Shown one piece after another: positions 1 to 9,400 of a stretch of DNA of 64,000 nt. The notes below the pieces were generated by a model that saw nothing but the letters and a program-made list of their open reading frames with translations, ran no database searches and was not told the DNA's origin. Position numbers and translations under genes: made by a program. Origin of the DNA: Auriscalpium vulgare (taxonomy: Eukaryota; Basidiomycota; Agaricomycetes; Russulales; Auriscalpiaceae); assembly GCA_019915015.1 (NCBI GenBank), contig JAHBBC010000042.1, positions 62,001 to 126,000 of the forward strand. Direction: 5' to 3'. Numbering within the stretch: the stretch's first letter is position 1; the number at the start of each line of letters is the position of its first letter.

Positions 1-546
1 GTTCAGCACTCCACGGGTTGCGCTCGGGCTTCTTGCGACATTGAAGGGCAAATTGTCGTCTTGTGATCATCTCGCCACGGGCCATTCTTGAGCCATCCTC
101 GGTCTCAGAGGAGACCCACAGATTGGCGTCCCGCCCATAATTGCGCGTACTCGGGGCGTTGTGTCAGTCAGCGATGGTCTGCGTGGACAGGGATTACGCG
201 GGTACGCATGTCGAGGTGGCGGTCGAGGACTGCGCGCCAGAGGCCCACATAATAGGATTCAGGATTCGGCGGGAGACTCCGACTACACTACACAGGCAAA
301 CACGCCCCCGTCGCCCGGCCCGATCGCAGCGTCGCCCCTCCCCCCGCGACGTGGCAAGGAAGATCCGACACTTACGGCGGCCTCGCCCACGAGCGCGAGC
401 CCTGCGGCATCGACGGCCGAGAACGCCTAACCGCGCATCGAGAACTCTAAAGGCAAAGTCGGCGAGATCCTGGGCGACACATGCTCGATATGCGCAGGTG
501 GAGCTCTGGCTCGCTGCAGCCAGGGATAAAAAGACCCCGACGCTCC
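1..546. other. Downstream flank of glycosylase gene, no gene seen
   Basis: This is GC-rich sequence downstream (3') of the minus-strand glycosylase gene. Open frames exist on both strands but overlap one another, are arginine/proline-rich and show no recognisable domain. I treat them as GC-driven chance frames. The same sequence recurs at 31646-32191. Confidence 0.5.
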
Positions 547-1493
547 TCACGCAGCCCCCCCGCCCACCTCCGCGCGCCGCCTTCCCTCCACATAGCTCTT
601 CAACACGCACTCGCCCTTCCCCGCGCCCTTGCACCCGCGACACGCGCGGCCATGGCGCACCATGCCGACATGCAGCCCGCGCTGCAGCGCCGCCGGGAGC
701 CGCGCCTCCAAGTGCATCTGCGCGCGCACGGCGTCCGCGCCGCGCGGGACCCACCCGAGCACGGCGGCGGCGCGGCGCACATGCGTGTCGACGGGGCACG
801 CGGGGCGGCCCAAGCAGAACAGCCGCACGCACGCGGCGGTCTTGGGCCCGACGCCCGGGTACGACAGCAGCTCGGCCGTGACGTGCGCGTCCGCGCGCGC
901 GCGGTCCGCGAGGTGCTGCAGCGAGTACGCGGCGTGGCGCGCGTGCACGGCGGCGAGGAGGGCGTGGAGGGCCGCGGCCTTGCGGCGGGCGAGCCCGCCG
1001 GGGCGCAGGGCGGCGACGAGCGCGGCGCGCGGGCGAGCGCGGCGAAGGCGTGCCGCCCGAAGGCGGCGTCGAGGCTGCGCTTGGCGGCGGCGGCGCGGGC
1101 GGAGGCCGTGTGCTGGGCGAGGAGCGTGCCGATGAGCGCGTCGAGCACGTTGGCGACGGCGCCGCACGTCGCGGCTGCGTTCGTCGTGGTGTCGCCGGTG
1201 AGGGCGCGGGGCGCGGGGGCGTGCGCGGCGAGCAGGGCGTGCACGTCGCGCGCTTCTGCGGGCGTGGGGCGCGGGAAGTCGGGGAAGGGCGACGCAGAGG
1301 CGAACTGGGTGTGCAATCTGAGCTTCTTGGCCGTCTGGGCTGACGACGGCGACGGGGCGGGCGGCAGCGATGAGGAAGCGGCGGCTTTCGAAGGTGGGCT
1401 TACACTTGGCGCGGTTTGTGGGTCCACATGCGCGCGAAGTCGCTGGCTCTGTCGCCGGGGCCGCGCAGGGGGGGCGGTGCGTCGGGGCGCCAT
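547..1493 (-). pseudogene. HhH-GPD DNA glycosylase (endonuclease III-like), frameshifted
   Basis: A base-excision-repair glycosylase/AP-lyase of the endonuclease III superfamily. The N-terminal part, from ATG 1493, has a low-complexity leader and then the helical domain with LIGTLLAQHT. The C-terminal part has the helix-hairpin-helix YPGVGPKTA, whose Lys is the expected lyase nucleophile, followed by PVDTHVRR, whose Asp is the expected catalytic acid. A Cys-containing tail (CRGCKGAGKGEC) follows. The two halves lie in different frames that meet within a CGCGCG-rich run at about 1021-1033. No GT-AG intron fits there, and the total of 947 nt is one base short of a multiple of three. One missing base would restore a protein of about 315 residues. 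The identical frameshift in the second copy means it is either old, or a shared sequence or assembly error. Family call strong; functional status uncertain. Confidence 0.75.
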
Positions 1494-1922
1494 CGACGAA
1501 TGGATGACTCGGCGCGGGCTGGGCCTCGACGGTGACGACGACGGTTGCCGTCGATGCAAACTGGGACTTGGCTTGGTTTGTGGGTCCGGTCGCTGCGAAC
1601 GATCGTCTAGGTTGATCCGGCGGCTTCACCAAGACGGTGCGTGACTCCCACGCGTGCGCAGATGCGCTCGAACGCCTGCAAGATGTGGCAAAGGTGCGTC
1701 TGTTCGCCTTGACCAGCGCACGACGTCGACGTCGCTCTCAAGGGAGTCGGGACAGGGGCGCAGGGCGGGGTGGCCGGCACTGCAGCCGGAAGCCGAGCCG
1801 GCACGTTACGTCATCATGTGCGGCTGACGGATGCGGCAGGCCTTGTATTCGCCCCTGCCGCAGCCCATGGTGAGCGAAATGGTTATGTAAGCGACTGTCG
1901 CGCAGGATTGACAATGATATTT
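1494..1922. other. Upstream region of glycosylase and unique junction
   Basis: 1494-1854 is the upstream region of the glycosylase gene and is shared with copy B. 1855-1922 is a 68-bp unique junction between the end of the direct duplication and the terminus of the Harbinger element. No gene is seen. The junction contains GACAAT about 10 bp outside the transposon end. The other arm has GACAAT fused directly to the terminus, so a 10-bp insertion or deletion may separate the two arm ends. Confidence 0.5.
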
Positions 1923-1993
1923 AATAGGGGAGCTCAGAGTAGACCGTTTTCGTTTCCGTTTCGTTTTCAAACGCCTTTCGTTTTCGATTCGGC
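1923..1993 (+). repeat. Harbinger left terminal inverted repeat
   Basis: This 71-bp sequence is the reverse complement of 5245-5315. It includes several GTTTTCG/GTTTCCG blocks that could be transposase or Myb-protein binding sites (inference). The GACAAT motif just outside is separated by 10 bp here but is contiguous in the right-arm copy. Confidence 0.9.
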
Positions 1994-2124
1994 CCGCGGC
2001 ATAAGTGACCCGATGTGTGACAATCGTGTGACTTTAGGTGACGCTCGCGTTGTGCGGCGTCTTCGTGTCTCACACACTCATTCCCTCGCGATACCTCCTT
2101 AATCTACACTCTCCTACTCTCTTA

Positions 2125-3721
2125 ATGCCCCGGAAACGCGGCCGCTCGGACTCCGACCAGCCTGAGACAGCTCCGGGCAAGAAATCCCGTGAGGAGAACA
2201 TCAGCTGGGGCACAAATAAGAAGCCAAATGAGCTGCTCCTGCAGCTCATCACGGAGCTCGAACAGCCGCAAAATCGCAAGGTTATGTTTGGTAACAAGCG
2301 TGGTGAGGTATGCAGGTGGCCCACGCATCATCTGGGCTTTGTTACTGACATCTTTCCAGAAGAAAAGCGGAGAAAGTAAGGTCGCAGCGGGTCAGCGGCT
2401 TGCTCGCATCCTCTGGAAGGATGCTCCGGACTCGGATTTCGTCAGTCTGGGAGCAAAGGTGCTCGGGAAAATAAATCAGTATGTCCATACCCTTATTGGA
2501 TGCCTCATACGTGCTCACAGGCTTGTGTAGGCTACGCATCACCTATCACTCCAAGGTTCGGCGCATTAAGTGCACGGGTGGAGGTGTCCTCACTGGGAAT
2601 GAGGCCATCGTCGACACAGGTGATGCCGACGATGGTCCAGATGAGTATTTGGTCTGCTACATAGGGCCAGATGGCCCATCCGAGGATACCGATGCACGCC
2701 ACAAGAATATCTGGCGTAAGTTCATTTTGTGATCTCCGATGAGCACGCTGGAGGCTAACACATCCTGTGCAGAGGAGATCGAGGCCGAGTTCGCTGTCTT
2801 CCCCCGAATTCACGCGATCCTTGCCACCCGCCCAAATGAAAACCCGATCATCATCACGACTGGGGTTGGTCCGGACGGTCACCGCACAGTGCACTATCAG
2901 CCTCCCGACGACGCGCCACCTGTGCGGCAACCGCGCGAAGAGGACATAGACCCCGTCCTACGCGTTCACGATGGCCCGGCGCCTCTCGCGCAAGACTCTT
3001 CTGCGACCGCACCCGGCCCGGGATCGCCACCGCAGACGCCACACACTCCCAAAGAGAACCGCGTGCCGCCCTCGTCGCAAGCAAGTGCGAAGAAGACTCC
3101 CGCACACCTGTCGGAAGAGAAGCTGGAGAGCTTGAAGGGTCGCTTCAAGCCCACGTCACGCACCGGCATTCAAGACATACTGAAGGAGTCCATCGAGTAA
3201 GTAATACTAGTTGTTGGTAATGCACGTGGACTAATTCATGTGGCAGGCGTAGCTTTGCGGTGTCAAAGGAAGAGAACATCCGCAAAGCTGTCGACAGGCT
3301 GCGCGATGACATGAATAGTCTTCGCCAAGACGCTCGCGATCGCCACGACCGCCTCTTTCGTGAGCTGCAGATTGGCTTGTGGACGAACGATGAGTATCGC
3401 CGCAAGTCGGAAGCACTTGACGATGACCTTCAGCTGCAGCTTCAAGATCTCCGTGAAAATATATCGCGCCTTCAGAATCCTCCTCTGGTTGTCGCCGCCG
3501 CTACGCCCGCTCGTTCCATCTCACGCACGGGCTCTATGTCAACCGCTGCATCGACGCCTTCATCTCTGCCGCGCGCATCGACACCTCCGGATGATGAGCC
3601 CGAGAGCGAGATGACAAGCCAGAGAGAAAATAGTCCTCCCTGGGATGAGAGCCAGTTGGACAGAGATCTTGGACGAGGATCATCTGTGGTTCCAGACGAG
3701 TTGGAGCGAGGCTTAGTCTGA
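2125..3721 (+). CDS. Harbinger accessory Myb/SANT-like protein
   Basis: The model has five exons: 2125-2307, 2360-2478, 2531-2715, 2773-3196 and 3247-3721 (1386 nt, 461 residues). The start is the first ATG of the basic leader MPRKRGR after a pyrimidine-rich 5' region. Residues from about 28 onward (ISWGTNKKPNELLLQLITELE) resemble the Trp-anchored Myb/SANT-like trihelix of the second gene of PIF/Harbinger elements, which in known systems binds the transposon ends and brings the nuclease to DNA. The middle is acidic and Pro-rich. The C-terminal exon is rich in charged heptad-like helix (about residues 315-385), a possible coiled coil. It converges on the transposase gene. The family role is known; the function of this copy is inferred. 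An identical gene lies at 18386-19982 (minus). Confidence 0.75.
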
Positions 3722-3836
3722 TCATTTTGCTTTTGTCCTTTCTAACTGCAGCCTCTCATTTAATGCTACACAGTCCTTTCTTCTTTCTGATTATATCTCT
3801 CTTACTCTTTACAATCTCAGATTTAATCTTGTTCAT

Positions 3837-5159
3837 TTATACAAGTCCTGCTCGTTGAGCGGCTACTATTTCTGCCACAAGGCCACGTCTCCTAGCCTCG
3901 CAATCATCATCCTCTGTGATATCATCATCTATAGGATCATCTGGCTCCCCCTATCGTCCTCTTCCTGAGCACGTGAGTGCCAAGTCGCAAAGCTTGTCCC
4001 ACTCGCCCATCCTTCGATGTCGAGCACTGCGTTGTGCAAGATGATGCAACATGAAATCCACCGACACGCTCGTATATGGTCCCGATTGTAACGGATATTG
4101 AGCCGTAAGCCACGAAGGGATTGCCATCGGCCCTTGAGTGCACCCATGGTGTGTTCAGAGCGAACGCGTAGGCGAGCTACGTGTTTGTCGAATAAGGCAT
4201 TTGAGCGGTCTAACGACGCTGGTTTCTTGTGAACTGGGATGGTCCGCGAGCTGACAGGGTACGCAGAGTCACCCCATGCAAACTCGTCACCTCTGAAGAA
4301 CCAGTCGGTATGCTTGACAGCTGCAGTATGCTCAAATGCAGATGCATCATGAGCAGAACCGGTCATGCCAAGCGAATAGTCAACGATTCGTAGATTCGAC
4401 GGTGTATTGCCAATCTGTGTACAGATATGTCAGTCAGGAGCTATTAGAAGATATCCAGCATACCTGGACGTTGAACCCATAGTTGCACTTCCTTGTGTAG
4501 TACGCGTCACCGTCGAGGCCGGGGCGACTGTACAGGACAACAATTGTCCCGTCGTACATCACCCATCCCTCCCTCCAGGTGGATCCCGTGAAACCAAGCT
4601 GCTCATCAATCCACCTTTTCTCGACCTCTTTCTCCTCCTCTGTTAGCGGCCGTACAAACATCCCATGCAAGGACATCAGCGCCTCCTGACATCTCTCCGT
4701 GTATAGCTCCACAGCGCCCTCTGAACAGCCCGCTGCACGGCTGATATCCTCGAGAGATGCGCCATTGCCATAGCGACCCATACGGTACAGGGTCACCGCT
4801 AATTGCGTTCGGATATCCTCCTGCGGGGTGTTCGAGTTGTTCTGGAATACGGGATGACCCTCGATGAGGCCAAGGATAGTGTCGAAGACGTGGGGAGAGA
4901 CACGGAGCATGTTGATAAAGCGGTGGTGATGGGCAGGATCCTGTGCATACTCCCATGCAAGCTGGAGATTGCCGGCTTTAACGACGGGAGGACGGGGGTT
5001 GATGTAGCGGGAGGATAGGATGGTGTGAAGGATTGAGCTATCGCGTTGGAGCTGCTCCATCATAGCTGTGGCTGAAGATGGAGGCATGAGTGCCATCTGG
5101 ATAGCCATATATGTGATGTATGCGTCGATAATCTCATCGTGGTAGGTAGCACGGGCCAT
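3837..5159 (-). pseudogene. PIF/Harbinger transposase, frameshifted copy
   Basis: Left-arm copy of the DDE nuclease described at 16947-18270. Exon 1 is 5159-4464, the intron 4463-4415, and exon 2 starts at 4414. A run of five C (3947-3951) replaces six in the other arm, shifting the frame after EEDDRG. The protein then ends near 3929 with a short foreign tail instead of the 37-residue acidic C-terminus. The catalytic Asp/Asp/Glu residues lie upstream of the shift and remain, so loss of activity is not certain. The difference may also be a homopolymer sequencing error. Confidence 0.8.
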
Positions 5160-5244
5160 GGCTGGTGGAAGAGCTCGAAAGCAATGGCGGCGGTGTCGCG
5201 CAGCGGCGTAGATTGAGTGACATTATGTAATATCACGCCGGGGC

Positions 5245-5315
5245 GCCGAATCGAAAACGAAAGGCGTTTGAAAACGAAACGGAAACGAAAACGGTCTACT
5301 CTGAGCTCCCCTATT
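5245..5315 (-). repeat. Harbinger right terminal inverted repeat
   Basis: Reverse complement of 1923-1993. It continues as GTC outside, giving CCCCTATTGTC, which mirrors GACAATAGGGG at the outer end of the right-arm copy. The true terminus may therefore be three bases longer than annotated. Confidence 0.9.
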
Positions 5316-6174
5316 GTCTCTCGAGGAAGCTGGGTCCTATGCCTAATCCCTCATGTGTACTTTCGGAGTGTCTCGATGAAGTACGCTGGGTGAGGGTGTA
5401 AGGCAAGAAGGATGATTTTAAGTAAGCAACCGCAGTGCGTAAATACAAATACAGACTAAGGAACCAGTAACACTGTGGGGTTGCAATCAAAGGTATTCAA
5501 AGGTATCACAAGAGTAGGAAGAGAACAATATAAGTAGGATATCCAACATGTCAGTGACACAACTGACACAGTTGTCTCACAGTCAGCTTATTATTCTCCT
5601 GGGTCTCATCTTGTCCCATCGTCATCCCATTAGCCGTTGTGCGAGCTCTACGTTGCTCTGACTGTCTTGCGACACCGGCTATTACAGTTGCATTGCTCTC
5701 GTCCCGCAGTGATTGCACCCTCGCTCGTGTCGCACTACTCATCCTAGTCTTCCAACCATCGCCCTTGCTCTTCTGACTAGTCACATGAGTGCAATGGTTC
5801 AGTGTTGTTGTCTGCACTCCTCTCTGTTGTTCTGACCATATTTCGATGATTGTGCACACAGTGCAGTGTGCAGTCGTTCCCAGTTGCTTGCAACACACAT
5901 CCTCTCCTCCAACCCCTCGTTGATGATTCTCTGACTGATCACGCATTCCAACCATCACCTCTGATTGCACACCTCCCTACTCTCATCGGAGACGCGCTCT
6001 GATCATCTTCGGGAGCCTGGCACTCGCTCGCACACATTGCAGTACCCTCTTCAGCGCTCAAGGGATCTGGTACTATCTGATACATTACCACTATACTACA
6101 TGTGGGTGCCCATCATCGCTGTGCATGAACTTGCTCAGCAACATTGTGCATTGCTCCGTGAAACATGGACTCAA

Positions 6175-6249
6175 CCATGCCCCAATTAATACCTGGCCGG
6201 CCTCACTCGCATGCTTGCACAGGCCGCCAGGTATTGATCAGGGGCATGG
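6175..6249. repeat. Imperfect hairpin, 28-bp arms
   Basis: Arms 6175-6202 and 6222-6249 (CCATGCCCC...TACCTGG.CGGCC and its reverse complement) are separated by a 19-nt loop. The mirrored copy is at about 15857-15931. It could be a degraded miniature inverted-repeat element or an RNA hairpin. No target duplication was identified. Confidence 0.6.
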
Positions 6250-6427
6250 TCTGCAGTTCAATTTCTGATAGAAACACTTATATGTACTTCACTCCGCGTA
6301 GTACTTTGGCTAGAGCTCAGACATGACATGATTTCTGGATGCACGAATGGGGAGGTGACAGACTTAGATGCTTTGAAAGCCTAGAGGAATAGTCTATAAC
6401 ATATGTATTGATGTATATATTGTCAAT

Positions 6428-6503
6428 GGCTCTGTAGTCTAGTGGTATCTGCACTGTATAGTCTTCTAAACTTGAAGGTTTGCAGTTCAATTCCTGTTAT
6501 AAA
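6428..6503 (+). ncRNA. tRNA-like / SINE-like segment
   Basis: An A-box-like TAGTCTAGTGGTA is followed about 40 nt later by a B-box-like CAGTTCAATTCCTG, with a CTTCTAA loop reminiscent of a tRNA-Arg(TCT) anticodon loop. The acceptor stem does not close, so this is not a functional tRNA. It fits a decayed tRNA pseudogene or the head of a tRNA-derived SINE. A second B-box-like sequence occurs at about 6251-6270. The mirrored copy is at about 15603-15678. Confidence 0.3.
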
Positions 6504-7133
6504 CAGTTTTGAAAAGATTGGTAATCGAGTCCGGGTAGTACAGTAGCCGAAGTAGAGAGGAATGACGTAGTTTCCGAGTGCACTTGTGCTGTGCATCCGA
6601 GACTGACGTCATGGGATCAAGCGTGGGAATTATTTACCGGAAATGGCAATTATGGAGCATTTTCTTCTGACTTCAGAGCCACTGAAATTATGTGCATATC
6701 TATTCTAGTTAGCTTAAAAAATGCGAAATACTGTCTGAAACGGGAGTCTTTTGAAGTGCGAAGAGGGGGAATTGTGTTTGCTAGGGAAATTGGACTGTGT
6801 GAACAAATAGCTATATATGGGGGGGAAGATGAAAGTTGCATGGGGGTCCAAAAACGGCGACTGGTGCTTACATAAGAAACGATTCAAGGGAATCGTAATT
6901 GCGTGAGGAAATTAGGCTGCTGCTGATAGACGCTGGTCCTGCCAGCGCTTCCACGGCGTTGCAGCTCTTCCTCGCTATGTAGATTCGCCACGATTCTTAT
7001 GGCGACTTGCAAGCATATTCTCAAGAGCTCGAGGTGATCGGGCCACATGGGGATGTTCGGGATAACGGTCAGTCTCACGTGGCTCTGTCTCTTCCGCTGT
7101 GACTCGGTCACCGCCATCATCCCGACTCTCATC

Positions 7134-7686
7134 ATGTCGACGGCAGACGATGCAGGCCTCCAGGTCACACCTCGCATGCGAACATTGCTGTCCACTGAAG
7201 GATTTTTGAGCACGGATCATGGCGGCTCCGAATTGCGGGACTTGTATAATGCGCGTATGTCCGTCTACTGCCACAACACTACGCTACCTGACGATATGCA
7301 CTGTGCAGAGGCAGCACGATTAAATCCCAACAGGATGGAGCTTTTTGCGTTGGCGTGCTACATGGGATTGGTCTCTGAGGTCACCAAAGTGCGTTGACCG
7401 TTGTCTGGCTCCTCGCCCCTCTCACCGTTTTCAACAGGCTGTCGAAAACGGCTCTGCACCACGCCTCGATGACTCTACGACGCCCTTTCAGCTTGGATAC
7501 GCCACTATCGTAGTCATAGGCAGCCAGCGGATTGCGGATGGCCCGCCCGGATCCGGCTTCCATGTCGAGACACTCAAATACCTCCTTACGCACGGCTGCC
7601 CACCCGATGTCGCGGACATCTGCCGCTTCACTGCTTGCATGATTTCCTCTACCAAAACCGCTCTCATCAGCATCCTCCTCGCGCAC
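7134..7686 (+). pseudogene. Truncated ankyrin-MYND gene, 5' part only
   Basis: This is the left-arm copy of the gene at 13628-14973. Exon 1 runs from ATG 7134 (an in-frame start at 7047 is also possible) to 7388, the intron is 7389-7437, and exon 2 starts at 7438. Identity with the right arm stops after 7686 inside exon 2, at the codons for SILLAH. The ankyrin region and the whole MYND zinc finger are missing. Beyond the breakpoint the frame runs into unrelated sequence and stops at about 7746. The inverted duplication therefore has its inner breakpoint inside this gene. Confidence 0.85.
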
Positions 7687-7863
7687 ATCATGGCGCGTGA
7701 CATATGCTCTGAAAATAAGGGGCTACATCCCTGCGGGCGGATTTGAGATGCGTCGCGCTTCTAGTCGGTTGACGACGCGACGACTGGGTTCAGACGGGTG
7801 TAACGTGACCGGACGACTTGGCGGCTGGCAGCTATGGGTTGTCTCACCGCCACCACCGAAAGT

Positions 7864-7869
7864 TATAAA
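7864..7869 (+). promoter_or_regulatory. TATA box upstream of mini-exon array
   Basis: TATAAA lies about 130 bp before the ATG at 7997 and is followed by a long C/T-rich tract. This is the usual form of a strong fungal RNA polymerase II promoter and suggests the downstream array is transcribed. Confidence 0.45.
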
Positions 7870-7996
7870 GAGCCCCCCACTCCAGCCTCTTTCCTCCATC
7901 GGCTCTCGCCTTTCCCCCACTTTCCCCCCACTTTCCCCTTACTTCACTAGCTCGCTAGCCCTCCTCACTCTATGTGCGTCGTCGCTGTCCTCTTCT

Positions 7997-9385
7997 ATGA
8001 GCGCGGCTGACCCCGCTCATGCGCCGACAGTCCTCGCCGGTACGCTGTCAGCCCGCTGGCTCTGACGCTGCACTGATGGTTCTCTTACAGGTCCCGGCGG
8101 ACGGTAGGTCGTCTCTCTGTCTCTTCCATTGTGTGCTGACTCCATTCGTGATATCATCGACTCCGGTATGTCCTAAATCTCCCACCGCATCGCCGTACTG
8201 ACCGCTGCTGTGCCAGGTCGTCGGTGTGGCTCAAGGTGCGTCGTTTCCTCCTCTGTTCCGCACTGACGGTTTTCTTACAGGTCCAGGCAAACGGTAAGTG
8301 TCTCTCCGTCTCTTCCATTGTGTGCTGACTCCATTCGTGATATCATCGACTCCGGTATGTCCTAAATCTCCCACCGCATCGCCGTACTGACAGCTGCTGT
8401 GCCAGGTCGTCGGTGTGACTCAAGGTGCGTCGTTTCCTCCTCTGGTCCGCACTGACGGTTTTCTTACAGGTCGAGGAGGTAGGTCGTCTCTCTGTCTCTT
8501 CCATTATATGCTAACTCCATTCGTGGCGCTATCGACTACGGTATGTCATCGACCTCTTACTTACCGCGGTCCTATACTGACAGCTGCGCGAACAGGTCGT
8601 CGGTGTGGCTCAAGGTGCGTCATCTCCTCCTCTGTTCCGCACTGACTATTTTCTTACAGGTCCCGGCAAACGGTAGGTCGTCTCTCCGTCTCTTCCATTG
8701 TGTGCTAACTCCATTCGTGACTGCATCGTCTCTGGTATGTCACCGACATCTTACTTACTGCGATCCTATACTGACAGCTGCGCGAACAGGTTGTCGGTGT
8801 GGCTCAAGGTGCGTCGTTCCCTCTTCTGTTCCGCACTGACGTTCTTTTACAGGTCGAGGACGGTAGGTCGTCTCTCCGTCTCTTCCATTGTGTGCTAACT
8901 CCATTCGTGGCGCTATCGACTACGGTATGTAATCGACCTCTTACTTACCGCGGTCCTATACTGACAGCTGCGCGAACAGGTCGTCGGTGTGGCTTAAGGT
9001 GCGTCATCTCTTCCTCTGTTCCGCACTGACTATTTTCTTACAGGTCCAGGCAAACGGTAAGTGTGTCACTGTCTCTTCCATTGTGTGCTAACTCCATTCG
9101 TGACTGCATCGTCTCTGGTATGTCACCGACATCTTACTTACTGCGATCCTATACTGACAGCTGCGCGAACAGGTTGTCGGCGTGGCTTAAGGTGCGTCAT
9201 TCCCTCCTCTGGTCCGCACTGACGGTTCTCTTACAGGTCCCGGGAAACGGTAGGTCGTCGCTCTGTCTCTTCCATTGTGTGCTAACTCCATACGTGGCGC
9301 TATCGACTACGGTATGTCATCGACCTCTTACTTACCGCGGTCCTACACTGACAGCTGCGCGAACAGGTCGTCGATGTGGCTCAAG
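7997..9385 (+). other. Putative gene made of tandem mini-exons
   Basis: ATG 7997 opens a 43-nt first exon ending at 8039 before GTACGC. There follow alternating tiny segments, each preceded by a branch-site-like CTGAC plus CAG and followed by GTAGGT, GTAAGT or GTGCGT. Type A (9-13 nt) segments start at 8091, 8281, 8470, 8660, 8853, 9044 and 9237. Type B (19 nt, GTCGTCGGTGTGGCTCAAG-like) segments start at 8217, 8406, 8596, 8790, 8980, 9173 and 9367. Splicing A and B in order from the ATG reads open for several units but meets a stop at the B unit at 8980. Either some segments are skipped, or the array is a decaying or non-coding transcript. No product is recognised. The splice signals are seen in the sequence; their use is inference. 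Confidence 0.35.
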
Positions 9386-9400
9386 GTGCGTCGTTTCTTC
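8091..9400 (+). repeat. Tandem array, seven ~190 bp units
   Basis: Successive type B segments are spaced 189, 190, 194, 190, 193 and 194 bp apart. Units also pair into a ~384 bp dimer: 8470, 8853 and 9237 are alike, as are 8660 and 9044, and the inter-segment sequence alternates between two variants. That indicates amplification by unequal exchange of a dimer. The array ends near 9400 in unique sequence. Confidence 0.9.

Larger units (their letters stand above)
1..1854. repeat. Direct segmental duplication, copy A
   Basis: This stretch matches 31646-33499 at a constant offset of 31,645 with no indel that I can see. It carries the HhH-GPD glycosylase gene and its flanks. The match starts at the first base of the window, so the duplication probably extends to the left. 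It ends immediately after ATTCGCCC (1847-1854), the octamer that serves as target-site duplication for the large transposon in copy B. After that point copy A continues into unrelated sequence. Confidence 0.93.
1923..5315. mobile_element. PIF/Harbinger DNA transposon, left copy
   Basis: A 3.39 kb element bounded by 71-bp terminal inverted repeats (1923-1993 and 5245-5315) beginning AATAGGGGAGCTC and rich in GTTTTCG repeats. It has the two-gene layout typical of the superfamily: a Myb/SANT-like gene on plus and a DDE transposase on minus, arranged convergently. I could not find a 3-bp target duplication. The outer flank differs from the inner flank, as expected if the outer junction was made by rearrangement. 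The transposase reading frame of this copy is broken by one base, so it is probably non-autonomous, but the intact copy in the right arm could act in trans. Confidence 0.9.
5316..7046. other. Non-coding flank inside left arm, repeat remnants
   Basis: No convincing gene. The stretch between the Harbinger element and the ankyrin-MYND gene is AT-richer than its surroundings. It contains a 28-bp imperfect inverted repeat (6175-6249), a tRNA-like segment (about 6428-6503), and a segment (6827-6896) that recurs in diverged form at 11031-11100. A 139-codon open frame at 5551-5970 (minus) has no recognisable domain, and I do not call it a gene. Confidence 0.5.
1923..7686. repeat. Left arm of ~5.76 kb inverted duplication
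   Basis: The arm is reverse-complementary to 14421-20184; positions pair as p and about 22107-p. The arms appear identical except for at least two single-base homopolymer differences: five C at 3947-3951 against six G at 18155-18160, and five G at 6765-6769 against four C at 15338-15341. The outer end coincides with the tip of a Harbinger element. The inner end (7686/14421) lies inside an ankyrin-MYND gene. The unique centre between arms is about 6.7 kb. Confidence 0.95.

Noticed and set aside
141..881. Arg/Pro-rich 246-residue protein (also at 31786-32526)
   Set aside because: It overlaps the glycosylase gene on the other strand, has GC-driven composition and shows no domain.
481..1644. 387-codon plus-strand frame opposite the glycosylase
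   Set aside because: The minus strand carries clear HhH-GPD motifs; the plus frame is its GC-rich shadow.
5551..5970. 139-residue minus-strand protein in the arm spacer
   Set aside because: No domain, no splice partner, and a short imperfect palindrome at one end suggests repeat DNA. Kept only as a note.
6428..6503. Functional tRNA-Arg gene
   Set aside because: A- and B-box-like sequences and a plausible anticodon loop exist, but acceptor and T stems do not pair properly.
7997..9385. CRISPR array (regular ~190 bp spacing)
   Set aside because: Units are long, similar throughout rather than repeat plus unique spacer, and the host is eukaryotic.
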